Positions 14,741-28,330 of a DNA stretch of 64,000 bases are shown in pieces (the stretch's first letter is position 1; every line of letters begins with the position of its first letter). Source of the DNA: Stenopsyche tienmushanensis (Eukaryota; Arthropoda; Insecta; Trichoptera; Stenopsychidae); contig WACJ01000124.1 in the NCBI GenBank assembly GCA_008973525.1, positions 1,612,001 through 1,676,000 of the forward strand, in the 5' to 3' direction. Below the pieces are notes generated by a model that had not been told where the DNA came from, ran no database searches, and was given only the letters and a program-made list of their open reading frames with translations. Made by a program: the position numbers and the translations under genes.

Positions 14741-16261
14741 ATTAAAAAGCCCACACGTATATAATGCTTTGTTAAAAGTATTCATATCAACTTTCGTTTG
14801 CTTTATAATTAATGTGAACGGTTTGAATTTATACTACTAGATTGAATGGCAAAAACACCTCATTGAGTCGAGGGAATGTCTGCTCTGAAAACACTCTCTT
14901 GACAGAGCAATCACGATAAGAGGGTTAATGAAAGGTTTCAAAATTATAAACATCCACAGTGGCCTGTATTAATTATTTTTTGCCTCGCCTACGTGTGATC
15001 AAAAGTAACCTTAGTGGAAGGCTTTCGAGCGGGCTCGCAAAAAGTGTTTCACGAGGGATTTCAGCAGCAAGCTCTTGCTGATATAACCAAAGCAATCAGG
15101 TAATAGAAACTGTTTTAAATGGGTTGGCATGTCGGAGGGACATTAGAGATAGACCGATTAAGAATTCACACCACCGTCGGAGGCCATTCCAATCTGATGA
15201 AAGCTGGAACTTGTTTTATTGGCTGTTGAGTTGGTCCGTTTCCCTCTGTATATTTCAAATGTCTACTTATTTCACGCCCTGTATTTTTAACCGGAATTTG
15301 CCGAACCAATCTGTTTTATCTGCTTGCACATGCATGCACCCCATCGATTCAATGTCTTTTGACTTTGCCACAGATTCGTTTTAAAACCAACGTAGGTTTT
15401 CCAATTTTCCAAGATCTAGACTAGAATAGCTTCAAAATAAATCATTCTATGTGATTCCTACATTTTTTTTATTCAGTCTTCATAGTCATAAATTGTATAA
15501 AAAATATTTCATATAAAAATAAAAATTTAAATCGCTTATATTTCACTATCTTGCATTTGTTAGAATAACCCAAATATGCCAACAACTAAATTTAAAACTA
15601 CAAATATAAAATCAATACGAATTGAGATGAATTTACAACCTTTTGTTCAAAGAGTTTAAATACATTTTAACAAGAACAAATTTATTTTAGTACAGTTATG
15701 ACACCAATATATATATAAAAACAAAGTGTGCCATATAAAGGCCATTAGGAAAATCAAATCTAATATCCACATCATGAATACGTTTTATTTTTGGTATAAT
15801 AATAAATTGATATAGCTTTATAGCATTTGTACTGCTTACGTCGTGCAGAAGATCCCGAGAGCGATCAGCCCCCTTGGGTGGCACCCCCGCCCGTTGACTT
15901 CGAACGGCAATCGAAGAATAAGTCTCGAAAGAGGATGCAGATGATTAGAAAGACGTAAAGATCTTCTTCGAGTTAAGATGTTTATTTCATGCCTTCAGAT
16001 AAAGAGCCCCAGCTGCGGAACTTCAACGTTGAGCCTCTTCCTCAAGCAAAGCCACAAGCAGATTAAAAATATCTAAAAGAATACGTATTTTCTCGGCCAA
16101 GGACGTGGCTTCCTTTGCCGCTTTTGAAAGTCGAATTAAAATAAATTTGAATAAAATCGCATTGGTATATTTAAGCCATACATCGTGCCCATGATACTTA
16201 TGATGAATGAAGTCGCCCACCCTATGCGTTACATTAGTGAATTTCAGTCACTATCAGAATA

Positions 16262-16610
16262 TCTGCACTGGACTGTAAAATTTCAATCATGGACAGGTAT
16301 ACATTACAACAATGCTTTTACATCATTGATGAACAACAAACGAGAGATCCATTGTTTTCAAGCAAAACTCTGTTAAGCGATGAAGATCATTTCACAGGAG
16401 ATGGATTCGTTAATAAGCAAGATTTTCGTATTTGGGGTGATGAAAATCATTGTATTATTAAGAAAAGATATCTACAGCCAAGAAAAAGTAGCTGTTTGGT
16501 GTGCATTTTGTCCAGATGGAATCATTGGGATGCATTTCTACGATGTTGCTGGAAAATAACTGAGAAATACCAATCAACGTTTAGTAACCTTTTATGACCA
16601 TATTGATGTG
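16262..16610 (+). pseudogene. Tc1/mariner-superfamily transposase fragment
   Basis: The frame open at 16289-16597 contains LLSDEDHF followed by GFVNKQDFRIWGDEN. This matches the arthropod DDE transposase signature 'FSDEAHF...GYVNKQNCRIWG' around the first catalytic Asp. A degraded version of the following 'VTVWCAL...GIIGPYFF' block can be read as CLVCIL...WNHWDAF. The second DDE motif, the N-terminal DNA-binding region and terminal inverted repeats were not found, and the frame breaks after LSTFSNLL-like sequence near 16600. It is an inactive internal fragment. A helix-rich minus-strand frame at 16023-16220 abuts it but is not recognisable as part of the same element. Confidence 0.65.
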
Positions 16611-16949
16611 TGTAATCTCTATTTCAAAATTATCAATCAACATTACAAAAAAGACATAGGCGTCACCCAATTAATGTTCTTTTGATCGTATAATCCACCA
16701 CGATGGTATATTTTGATAGTTAAGTAGTTTCAAAATTATATTTCATGCATTCTAATAATCTCGCACAATTCATTATACATATGCCAGCAAGACAAATTCT
16801 AAAATTGTATTAAACATGTTTGAATGACTATTTAAAAACACAATCTTTCTTATTTTACTTTGTTAATTTTAGATCATAAATATAATGTGAGACCATACCC
16901 ATTATTTGATTATGATTTTTATACTTAAAAAATGTTATTTTTTAGCAAT

Positions 16950-17225
16950 AGAACTGAAGCGGGGGTGATTTACCATCTCCATGCAATAGCGCTGTTAATC
17001 TGAGCAGATTTAATTCATCAGACTAACAGCGACATTCTCCGTCTCTCTTTAGACGCAATGTGGCCTTGGCTGCGGGAGGACGTCCTTCCCGTAGCCAGAT
17101 CTCCTTCTCTCGTGTTGAATAAAGAGTTATCCAGAGAAGAAAATCTTTCTGTCCAACGACCCTATACATCCGTTCAGCTACAGCTACGAGAGGACCCCCG
17201 CTCCGACGTTTCAGTATACTAAGAG
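16950..17225 (+). other. GC-rich exon-like or solo-LTR-like block
   Basis: This block stands out from AT-rich surroundings. It has a pyrimidine-rich stretch ending CTCTCTTTAG at about 17051, then a 54-codon ATG frame starting near 17058 (MWPWLREDVLPVARS...) that ends at TAA, and an AATAAA inside that frame. The mix of a polyadenylation-like signal, GC-rich body and moderate length would suit an old solo LTR. An acceptor followed by a short terminal coding exon is the alternative. No second copy exists in the window to settle it. Confidence 0.25.
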
Positions 17226-17229
17226 AGTG

Positions 17230-20050
17230 TATGTAAATTTGAAAAATACGCCTATTTTTTAAATGAAACTTATATGGACGCGATAGGGTAAACTGTCAAG
17301 AACGTCACGAAAAGTGAAACTCCAAGCGGCATTTGGTCGGAGAGAAAGAGAGCGAGAATCGTTTGTAGTGTCTCCGTCTCTGATGCATACATTTATTAAT
17401 ATTAATTCTTCCGCGTGAGTCTTACGTATTTAAAAAAAATGTATAATTTCATATTTTCGTATTGATTTATAATACAAATAGGTTCTTATTGAAATTTTTC
17501 GATTATATTTTGAAACAAATTTGTCATTATGTGATATAAAAAAAATAATTGGTTCCCTATCAAGATTTATCTGCAATTTCGGTCGTAAATTTAAGAGATT
17601 AACTCCGCAAGACTTTAATACTTCCGAAATGAGATTCCATCGATAGTGTAATGGGACAATAAAATGGGACGTTTAAGAAGCGATTTTATATTTTTTTCTG
17701 AAATGAGCCAACATTAAGAATGATACCTGAAAGAAAGGGAAATAATTGTATATATACCAAAACGAACGTCGGCAAATAATTGCTTACCAGCTATTTCCAC
17801 ATATATTTACGACATAAATAATGTTACAAAATTACGGTGTGGTTAACCACATGGCTGAACAAAGGAAAATGGAAACCGCACCCGCAACCTGCCTTATCAT
17901 TAATATTTTTCATTTGGGTCAGCATTTGGAACCCAATACATCTGATATTAAGACGAAAGACCTCTATTTTTTTCCTACAGTCACTTTGATCCGGGGGTTG
18001 AAATAACCATCGGGCACGTTTATTAGAATAATTGCGAAAGCCATAAAATGCGAATTGATTTCGTCACAAAATTTATGCGAATCGCGTTTATTCAGTGACG
18101 AAAGGAAATAAAAATATTTTATGGCGTTGTACTCGAGGGTGGTATTTTTAGACCGGGGAAATTTATTGTGTCTTATTTTTGCTCCGGAGTCATATTTTAT
18201 TCTTTTCTGGGTGTTTGCTAGACTCTGTGTTGATTTGCATAAACCGATTGCTTCAATCTGAAGATTATTTGAGCGTCTTGTTTGAATGAAATTTAGATAT
18301 TTCGCTTTGAATTACCTATTTCTAGAGGTAGATTTCGAATTCGATGTATTAGAATATCGATATCTTGATGCCCCCTAATAGATTTATGCAATCCAATTAG
18401 ACGGCATTAAATTAATAAGATAGACGGTTTCACTGTAACCACTTCCTGTTTTAATTAAAGTCTAGAACCTCATTCTCAATTTCAGTGTAACGATCCACGT
18501 CCGCGTTTTAGTTCCAGCGATTCGTGCTTCCAATGCTTATTGGATGCTATTTGCTTGCTTTTTTCAGCGAATTGAACGGTAACTGAATGTTAGCTGAAGA
18601 CATTAAGAATGAAAAATGGAACAATTATCTGATATTCGATTCCGTATTATTAAAGAAATATTAATAAATTATATTTAGGGCTCTTTCAAAATTATCATTT
18701 TCAAATATAAATTTGGCTGTGAATACTCAATAACAATAAATGGTCCAAAATTCTAACTGTATTGTTAATTTAGCAGCCATTATAAAAGCATAGAAACCAC
18801 ATAATTTCATATATTTATTATCCTTAATTTAGAACAACCGCAAATTATATTATGGTTATGCGTCAAATTTGTTCAACAATATTGTTATAAATTGCCTCAA
18901 AGTACTAATAATTACTTCAACCACCCTAATATTTAGTATCAATAAGCAATCCAAGATGAAAGCTTAATATTATGAACACATCAAAATCAAATCATCGTTG
19001 TAATTATATTGGAAAATTAATCAAATTACACGATCACTAATCCAACTGCAACGATCATTGACCGAAGGCTCTAAAAATTTAAGTCGTCTCGCGCATAAAT
19101 TCACTTTAAAATGTTCCATTTTTGCAAGTACGCTTTATATCCACCATAAAAGCGGTCCGTTTTTATGGTAGAATATTGCTCTTGAAGCAACCAAAAATGT
19201 ATAATGCATGAAATTTCAACAAAATCATACCGCAACAAAAAAATTATACTCGACAACATCACGTCTTAAATTTTAATACTGGCTCGAAATCGAAATATGA
19301 GTCCATTGGCTTATTTTTAATTTCAATTATTAATTCTTTTCAGAAACGCTCCATGTTGTTTTGGTGAAATTAAAACATGAAAAATCTATAATATTAATCC
19401 CTTAAATCCGCGATGCGCTCATTGATTTTGGCGTTTATTACATATGTACTAATATATAAAAACGAATATAATCTCAATTGTATGATTAACGCGTTCATGG
19501 ACACGTCTGTTATTGCAGTCATTTTTATGTATGTTGCAAGGAACGCTTTTCCCGTATTCTTCGAGTATGTAATACTTACATTCAAAATATTTATACAAAA
19601 TACATTATATTAGTCCACGAAAGCGTTAAGGATATCATAAATCATTTGAATATTTGTACATTCGTTTATCAAAACTAAATTTTTAAACAGACTCGTATAT
19701 ATTGAAGATTACCACAAGTGCATTAAAAACGATGATTACTATACAGTCCTTTACACCAGAGAGGTCAAAATCAAAGGCTAACATGGACCAAAATTTAAAA
19801 AAGCTCAAGTTTAAATCGGCTGCAAAATAAAACAATTTTTCATAGAACAGTTTGTTTGCGAATTTGGCACATGAGAGGCCATTGGCGCAAATTTAATTTG
19901 ATGGCTCTGAACCTATTTGGCCTTCTATAAACGCGGTTTCCAATTACGATTTCCATATTACGCGGCATCAAAGCATATAAATATCTAGTTGTACAGTTGA
20001 AGGTTTGTATTTGGATCACAATTTCTACACGCCGCATAAAAATGAAATCA
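17230..20050. other. AT-rich DNA without recognised genes
   Basis: Contains a GC-richer island at roughly 17740-18240 and otherwise AT-rich sequence. Short frames such as 19394-19613 occur on both strands at once and have no family resemblance. Confidence 0.45.
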
Positions 20051-20059
20051 TGTTTTTCA

Positions 20060-20195
20060 AAGGATGAACATATTTTTTGTATAATTTCTTAGATCCCTTA
20101 TATTGCGCAGTAAATCAAAAACTTTTTGAGGCCCCCTAAAGTTTTGAGGTCCGAAGCGCATGTGCCTTCTGCGCTTACAAGTAAATCCGCCACTG
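20060..20195 (-). mobile_element. One-ended hAT-like transposon remnant
   Basis: Read on the minus strand from 20195, the sequence begins CAGTGGCGGATTTACTTG and continues with a 'GGGGGCCTC' block near 20130. 'CAGTGGCGGATTTA...' followed by G-rich sequence is a terminal sequence I associate with hAT elements of invertebrates. No matching opposite end was found between 19700 and 20050, so this is a broken end. The identification rests on the terminal motif only. Confidence 0.4.
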
Positions 20196-20399
20196 GTACA
20201 GAAATAAAAAAGAACAATTTTTAGACAAACTTTAAACTGACTCGCCATGGGCTCTTCGTACCTCTTTTTTACCCAGCTTAATGTTTTAGTCTAAACTTAG
20301 TCATTTCTAGCACATTAACAGTGAATAAAATCGTTTTGAACATTTAGTTTGACTATAAATATAGATAGTTGCATTCTTAATTGTATTATAGTGATGTCA

Positions 20400-21540
20400 A
20401 TAGATCATATTTGGGTTTGACTTTATGACTGTATTGTCAATCGTCCGTGTCATCATATGCCATAAACGGTCCCACCAGGGTCTCAACACCCCCTCACAGA
20501 CAGAATAGAGTGCGTCAGAAGGTCTGGGTGCGTACATCAGATTGACGTAATATATCTGGATGAAATACGGAGGGCATTGTGCGAAAACTATTGTGCCAGC
20601 GAGAACAAGTAAATAATAAATCCATTTTTCTTTATTTCTCTCTCGAATCGAGCATGGAGCTGGTGGAAGAGAGAGAAGCAAGAATAGAGTCGTGTTCCTG
20701 ACACGTCATTACGGTGTGACCCGGGAGAGAATGGTCCAAGCCCGACACTCGTTGCCAAGGAATTGGATTTCCTCGGATTAGAGACAAATATTTCTCATTC
20801 TCTTAGAACGGATCCACTGCTTTGCTTTTTTTATTTCTGTATAATTTACTTGTGTAACTTAAATCCTAAGTCCGTCTCCATGCTGCTATTTCCATTTATT
20901 ACGAAGAAATGCTTATTCAGGCGCACAAAAGATTTTTGTATAAAACATACATACGAGCTTAAAATCACGCACAGACAGATTTTAATACGGCTGCAAATTA
21001 ATAAATAAGCCATCATAAAACTGAAAAGGAATGCACGGCAATAGTGCTGAACCATGTTCTTTTTCGTTCGGACAAAAAACATTTTTATGGCTCACTTCGC
21101 TTATTAAAATTTAATGTTCGACGAATGTCCAGACTTGGGCATAAAAGTGGCCCATAGTATCGCGCTTTGGCCAGGGGTATTAAATTATATTTTCGCCTGC
21201 TTCTTGGCTCATTTTGGGTGGTAGTCCGTAGTAAGTTTGGGCCTCGCCCCGTCCAATAAATATTTGATTGCAACATACGCGCGGCTGAAATACGAGCTTT
21301 GCCGGCCCCTGTACATTTTTCATTGTTATTCCCATCGTTACTATTGCAATTTTCGCGAAATATTGTGTGAAAAGTGCCGCAATACAACCTGCATAAATCC
21401 TCCTCTTCCACGATCTCTTTTCATGCCGCGAAGCCTTATTATTTCGGTGGAAATGTTTAATAAATCAAGAACGTTTCGGCATGCCGGGCCATCGCCGATT
21501 TATGAAGACACGTGCCTCCAGAACGTACTTTGACTTGTAC
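20400..21540. other. GC-richer islands without recognised gene
   Basis: Two islands (about 20400-20780 and 21080-21540) contain overlapping open frames on both strands. None has recognisable domains or convincing splice sites. Confidence 0.35.
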
Positions 21541-21961
21541 ACATATTGATATCCACAGGCATACATGTCTGGACTTCAAAATAGGCATTTTCTAATAAAA
21601 AACCAATGCGACACTTTCCATATCCAGCCTTGGGACAAATTTCAAAATGAATTCATATTTAATTGACCGAAACATGGCTCAAGTCATACATGTATAATCA
21701 TCTATCGAACGCATTTGAAATAACTAGTTAAATGAAAAATAGACAGCGAATATACATGCAATATTTTAATATCTTAATGAAATGCCCTTAAATGCACTCT
21801 ATTCTCATTACGGACTAAAATTATTTGTCATTATCAGCTATTCAAATATCGAATAGTAAAACTGAACATATTCAGATTTATTCGTTTATCCGAATAGTTT
21901 TTGAAGTATGAAAATAACAAAACATTACCATTAAAAACGAGCTCATTTTTATTATAAGTCA

Positions 21962-22462
21962 TTAAGTAGGTGTTGACGTAAGTTTTATTGTTAGAGGTGT
22001 ATTAAACAACACGTCCAACTTTTCTGTCCTTTTTTTATATTGATCTAAATATTTGAAATCTTTTTTCAGGTTATTTGTACTGTCATAATATTTCGTTTTC
22101 GCGAGAGATAAAATTGAATTTTGCATTTCATGATGCAATTCGAAAATTGATAGAGAAATAGGTGTAATTTCCACATCAAAATCCTGCGAATTATTTAAAA
22201 ATTCATCATTAGAAAATAAATTTGGATGAATTCTCTCAATAATACTTTGTGTGAAAGAAATAGCTTCATATTTAGTCGAGTATCGAAAATGTTCATTAGA
22301 ACTGGGAACATTTCCACTTTGTAAATATATCAAGAGTCTATGCTTTGAATCAAATGTGTTTTTATCACATATTCTTATTTTTAGATAATAAGACAATCTA
22401 TCCATTTTAATAGTAACGAGGGTACTCAAAATACCATAAAAAAGCGTCATAAAATAAAGCAA
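21962..22462 (-). CDS. Hypothetical 166-residue ORF in AT-rich DNA
   Basis: An uninterrupted minus-strand frame of 166 codons starts at ATG (22462) and ends at 21962. The base composition is as AT-rich as its surroundings, where stop codons should be frequent, so this length is not expected by chance. The predicted protein begins hydrophobic (MLYFMTLFYGILSTLVTI, possibly a signal anchor), is rich in Ser, Thr, Asn and Ile, and ends with a charged helix-prone segment (KKDFKYLDQYKKRTEKLD). I recognise no family. A GC-rich strip just upstream on the same strand (about 22505-22565) could be a leader or part of an inserted element. It may be a lineage-specific gene, an exon, or a transposon-derived frame. 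Confidence 0.35.
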   Translation of the reverse strand: MLYFMTLFYGILSTLVTIKMDRLSYYLKIRICDKNTFDSKHRLLIYLQSGNVPSSNEHFRYSTKYEAISFTQSIIERIHPNLFSNDEFLNNSQDFDVEITPISLSIFELHHEMQNSILSLAKTKYYDSTNNLKKDFKYLDQYKKRTEKLDVLFNTPLTIKLTSTPT

Positions 22463-22599
22463 TTTTCAAAAAAGAACTTAAGTCGATTAAAAAAAATTAT
22501 ATTAGAACGGTCGTTCAGCGCCCACTTTAATACTCCAAGCACACCCAAGTCGGTGGCACCACCCATTTTATAAATCATTGATTTAATGCATTTAATACA

Positions 22600-25500
22600 G
22601 AAAGAGTATTTCTAATAGTTGTATCAATAGAAATTATATTAAAAGAGTTGTTTTTAATGATATTATTATATTTAGTCAAAAAAAAAAATTAAATTATATG
22701 CAATATGCAATTAATATGCAGATTAAAAAAGAAAATTTGGGATTTTGTTAGGATAGGGGTGTAAAATTACCAGCTAAGCTAATTCAATAGAACTAGAACT
22801 CATTACGTCGATATTAGGTCTTAACAAATCTTTATCGGGCCCCCATCGCATTTCCCGTATCTTGTATCAAGCGCCACCCCTTCGCCTACCCCACTTCGGG
22901 CAGGAGGCTCTCACATGTGTTCCAGACTATGGCAGGTTGTAGAACCAACGTCGAACTTAATTTACTTTATCGTAATGGTATCTCCGAATTCGTCGCAGGC
23001 GATATATTCACGGAAACTTAAACCTTTGCGACCCCTTGGGGCAATGGCGGAATCGGACGATATTTATTCCCCTTCTTCGTCTATTGCCCACATGCTTTAT
23101 ATAAGAGACAATGGTCTCTAACTGCTAAAAATATATCCACTTTATTTTATATTGGACGTGTGCGGATAACGTGGATTTATTTACTTAAAGCATATTCCGG
23201 ATGTAAAAGCTCTTAATAGAATGCATATATTTTTAAGCTCGCCTTCATATATCATCTCGAAGTATCAGGGAAGCGAATACTAAATTTTGCTTAATTATAA
23301 AGTCTTAAAAGACAAATTACAACCATCAAATCTGCATTGATTCTAATATATAACAAAATAAAAACCGAAAAGTTTATCCCTAATAAATATGTTATAAGGG
23401 TCTACAAAAATTAATATGAAAAGGATGCAATAATCGATGATTATGTTAGATAATACAAAAGCTTTAAGCTCAGCCCAATTATTCTTTGCAGAATGAGGTC
23501 AAGCGTTATCTCGTTGAAGTATTAATTTTCTGTTATAAGCCTAAAACTGATCGTTTTTGTATGACTAAATATGAGCAATTCAAAATGAAGTACTGCAGTA
23601 ATATTCCACCATACACACGAAAAGACATTTTTCATTGTTAATGATAGCTTAGGGATAGGAACAAATACCTGATACAAAGAAGACCGTTGTTTTTATTGCT
23701 CAGGATTATTATTAAGACCCCATTTCTTATCCTAAATCACAATTTGCTGGAAAAACGAGTTCATCGCATACCTGGACAAGAGAAATTCTCAGATTGTTCT
23801 TCACTTCTCCACAGCAGTTAAGGGCAATTCATAGAGAACCTAAATTTCCTATTTATTTAATTTGTCAATACGATGAAGGCGCTTTTGAACTTTGGACTAT
23901 AAACAACTAAGCTTAAATCATATTTTCCTGGTTCTTTAACGAGGATCTCATTTAACTACAAATATCAATACATCATCATCTAGTTTATGAATTCATTCTA
24001 AAAACGCCCCTGAGGGTAATATTACCTAACTCTGACACATCATTTTTTCTGGATATATTGTGTGCCTTCATTATCTGATGAAATAAAAACAGCATAGAAT
24101 GATAGAAATGCTATTTGTTGATTTTATATCGATATAGACAAAATCTATTAGGGCTTATTCAAGGGAAAATATTTTTATGTGGGGCTATCTCATTGCCTTT
24201 CGCGTGTAAAGCCAGTATAGGATTATTTAAGTAGGACTTAAAACAGTATTTACATTTTCAGATCCAAGACATTAGGATAAACCTGAACCGAAACGATCCA
24301 TCACAAAGATGATTTTTCTTTCCAATCTCCTTTTTTTTGGTACGGAGATTTTTTCCCCACAATCTGAATTTGAACCTAAACCTTTAAAATAAGGATCATG
24401 GATTAAAACCACTGTAACAACGCTTGGCTTGATTGTTCTTTAAATATCGCTAAATAACAATAAATCAACCATTTTAAAAATAGCAAAATTGCGTTTCTTT
24501 AACCATGTTTTGATATAAAATTATTAGAAAACTCTCAAAATTTTGACTAGTTATTAATTTAATTGATTGCTAATACTAATGACAAACTCATGGAATCATA
24601 CAATCATCAACAGTATTTTTTTAAATACAATTCAACATTATATTACTTTTGATGATAATATGGCTGTGTTGTTTATATTTATAAAGACTTTAAATGCATT
24701 TCATAATGTTAAATACATATTTTTAATAATGGAATTTTTACGGCTATAAAATTGAATATCCTCTGATATCTCATACGGAAATCGTATTAATGGATTTATA
24801 CGAAGCATTCGGTCTGCTTGGTTGTTGATATAGTTTTGTTTTGGCCAAGTTAAATCGTAAATTATTGATAGGGCGTGATGATAGTGATATAGTGGCGTTT
24901 ATTTCGAAGTTGGGCCGAACGAACAAGTGCAATTACTTACGCGATAGAAAATCAGCTCTTTCACGTATTGGCGCAGGTAATGTTGTTCGCAGCTTAATCG
25001 CCGAAGTTTTCGAATTAAGATGTTAGATAACCGGAGAAATATCCTTGTAAGGGCTAAGTGTAGAATTCGAACCCCGTATGGCACACTTGGATAGCGATTT
25101 ACACTGGGACGTGTTATAATAAGGCAGGTTCACATGAACTTGGCAAATACTCAAACTTGTCCCCATTGTATTGCCCGTGCTACAACTTCTCGACATTTTG
25201 ACTCGACACAAATTTCGCCTCGATGTTAGTATAATTCAAACACAAATATTATTTGAATTTGGAGTTTGCGTATTTGGAATATTGCTAATATGGACGTCGC
25301 CAGAATTTGAGCGCTTGGGAAATTTGAAATTCATGGAGGAAGGTGTCGAAAGACGATCAAATCACTTAGCACATTTGATCGACTTGGATCAAAATATATG
25401 CAGGCACGAAGAAGAGTCTCATACCAATATAAGAACATGTACAGATTAAATTCTGTTTGTGATTCGAGGACGATGATCTCAACAAAACTTCATAACGTAG

Positions 25501-27590
25501 AATCAGAATATTACCCTGAGTTATGTTAGGGTTATATCCCTTTATAGCTTTCTTGTTTTTATGTGTTCCATTCCCGTGTGGCAATTCGCAAAAAGCAAAT
25601 AATGGCACTGAAATACGACAATGAAAAAAATAACTGCTTACCGGCTGCAAATTATCGCAGCGACGACTTTTAATCAAGAATATTCCTCGCACTTCACATT
25701 TTTTGGATTTTTCGCAAGGACATTTAGACTCATTGACGAATGATTATTAAAGCACTCTAAGTTCGAATTCGTTGTATTTACGAGCAGTGCTTTGCAGAAG
25801 GAGCCTGAAGTGTTTGCTTGAGGGATTGGCCTCGTCGGAGTCTCTGTCGCAAATATACTGTTTGTTTGTTTGAGCGCACAATGGCCACATCATAACCCTT
25901 TCGGCGTGAAACATTTTATGAGTCGTAAAACAATTCCGCGAATTGTTAATAACCGTGTCAATAAAACGCGAAGAGAGAGAGTTTTAATTGAGATGTGTTG
26001 ACTCGGAACGAATCGTCAGAGAATACCAAAGATTTTGCAAAATTATCAAGTGTAAGGCAAACAAACCGCCGTTTAACGCTTAAGACTGTTTTTATTTAAT
26101 CCGAGGAAAGGCTTTTGTATTCTCTAGCGGGCCTTTTAAATATCAGATTGTACCAATAATATTTCATTGGGTTATTCGACTGACGAAACCATCCTGAAAT
26201 TTTAAGATCATAATAAGATTTAAATAGCTGACATAATTTATTTTTCTTATTTTTGTTTATATACAATATATTGCATATCAAAATATATACATAGCTCGTT
26301 TCAACTATAATTTTCCATATTTGATCATTTTTACCTAATATAGATTTGATGACTGCAAAAATTAGTATCTAATAATATAGGAAATACATTATATCTGGAA
26401 TTTTTAAGATTTGCACGAGTCATGTTTATATGATTTTAATTACTACTACTATCCAATATTTTGAACATTTTATCGAGTTCTTTTTAAGGGATTTTACTGT
26501 TTAAAATAATGAAATTTCAATACATAAACTAAAATACTTTAAATCGATAAATATGTGGAACTTAACTTTAGTGAATTTGAAATCAACTGTTGCATCAAAG
26601 TGATATCACAAATAAGGAACTATTAAACGGTGACTATGACCTAAATTATGACTTGAGTCAATTCTGGATTTTTATAACCATTCATTCGCATCAAATTAAT
26701 GTTCCATCTGTGATTCAAACGCGTTTATTTTATTCGTTTGATTAGATTTTGCCAGTCAAATAAAATCATTAACGTTCCATATAATTATTTGGATTCAAAA
26801 TCATGTTAAAGATGTTTAATACATTTTAGCAATGAAATAAGGGGTCAAATTTGAACTAAAATAACCAATAGTAGATGTCATAATTTGCATTTATTCCTTG
26901 ATGTTAAATTAAAATTGCTATTTATTTTCAAAAGCATTTTTTTTTCATTCAATTCAACTTACCATATCCTTTATCAAATATTTTTACTATGGTTTAAACT
27001 ATAATCAAGTTATTTGGATAATTATTTTAAGGACAAGCATTATTTATTTGAGCATCAACTATTTCAAATCCAGGAAATCGAGCTTAACCTAGATCAAGAA
27101 ATTTGTATGTATTCGCGAATATTTTTTCATAATCTTATCCAGGATCTAACTACTGTTTGTCAATATTTTATATAACCATATTATATTATTCAAATATTTA
27201 AAATAGTGTAAACATTTGCATAAGTCTATTTTTTATACTTAATTTAATAAAATATGGATGATATGATCATATTATTTTATATATAAATAATAACATGGTC
27301 AAAGAATGCATTCATTACTATTCTTTGGAGATCGTTCTGACAAAAAGAATTAAGATGTGGGCAGCATCCCTTACATCACTTCACCCTAATATATGTCAGC
27401 CAGACGTTTGAATGAGACAATTAGGATTCAGCATCTGTGTTTCTCAACCCATCAACGACAGTTTTCTTTGATATGAGTCATACGCACATCAAATGATGTT
27501 ATTATACTTTTTATTCGGACGTCCTTGACAGTTCAATATTTAGGAATGGAGTAATATTTTTTTATCTCGTTTCGTATAGTGATACACATA
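22600..27590. other. AT-rich DNA with islands, no recognised gene
   Basis: GC-richer islands lie near 22820-23110, 24840-25200 and 25780-26060. The stretch 23460-23930 has frames broken by several stops and may be decayed element sequence, but no motif is clear. Nothing else could be assigned. Confidence 0.4.
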
Positions 27591-27599
27591 AAATTATAT

Positions 27600-28330
27600 G
27601 GTCAAACTTCGTTTTCCGTCCGTAATAAACACTTTCATTTTTCTGTTCTCAATATTTTGAACGCCGACCTCATCTCCGGGATACCTTATCCATGTCCAAT
27701 CCATCGCGGTAACACCCCCCATATCCTTTGACAAACTACCTAATTTACCTATCTTTTTTATATATTCGCATTTTACGGTTTCATCTACGTCCGCGGTGCG
27801 GGTCTGAGGCGAAGGGAGGGGCACACATCCCGAAACTCAATTTTGAATCCCTTCATATCTGCGATCATAAAAACCACCCCCCCCCCCTTCATCGCCAGGC
27901 CCCCGCCCTCCCTGTGGCTTCTCTCCTGGTCCAATTGCACCGACTTCGTTTGTGTGTTTCCCAATTTTCATGCCCGTTGCGTGCGCCGCGGAAAAAGGGC
28001 CAAAATGGGTTTTATAAGGTTTTCCTTCCCGATATTACGGAAAAGTTTTTTTTGTTGTCCGTAATAAAGCAATGATATTTTTTTCTGGGGCAGATTTGAT
28101 GGCAAACGTGTTGGGAGTGGATCGGTCGCCCAAGGGCGTCCAGCTCACCCTCTGCCAGCTCGGATTGAGCGTTACGTGCGCTAAATTACCCGCGTATGGA
28201 TTTTTGCCTCTATATGCGCATTTTTTTGTTTCCTCTCTGCAGGCTACGATCAAAGCTACGGGTATTGGTTAGAGTATACTGTTTATTTCGTTCCGTATCC
28301 GCTTCCGGGGAAATGTATTTATCCAAACGC
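27600..28330. other. GC-rich island with 11-C homopolymer
   Basis: This is the longest GC-rich island in the left half. It includes an 11-base C run (27877-27887) and a frame at 28072-28272 preceded by a pyrimidine-rich stretch and AG. The translation (NVLGVDRSPKGVQLTLCQLG within it) is not recognised. Promoter, conserved non-coding DNA or an unknown exon are all possible. Confidence 0.3.

Larger units (their letters stand above)
1..16000. other. Gene-free AT-rich DNA with GC-richer islands
   Basis: No exon with both coding character and believable splice sites was recognised here. The sequence is AT-rich with many short A/T runs. It is interrupted by GC-richer islands of roughly 0.2-0.9 kb, for example near 180-560, 1430-1720, 3220-3440, 5580-6480, 9190-9480, 13020-13300 and 15040-15380. 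Open frames inside these islands (such as 5951-6478 minus and 13048-13380 plus) overlap one another on both strands and resemble no family I know. Regulatory or conserved non-coding elements are a reasonable guess, but nothing in the sequence alone proves it. Confidence 0.5.

Noticed and set aside
15015..15099. Possible short exon ending ATCAG before GTAATA (frame contains KVFHEGFQQQALADITKAI)
   Set aside because: The upstream acceptor is weak and the frame opens only about 34 codons; no family recognised.
25060..25090. Reverse B-box-like string (TTCGAACCCC)
   Set aside because: No complementary stem on either strand, so not a tRNA.
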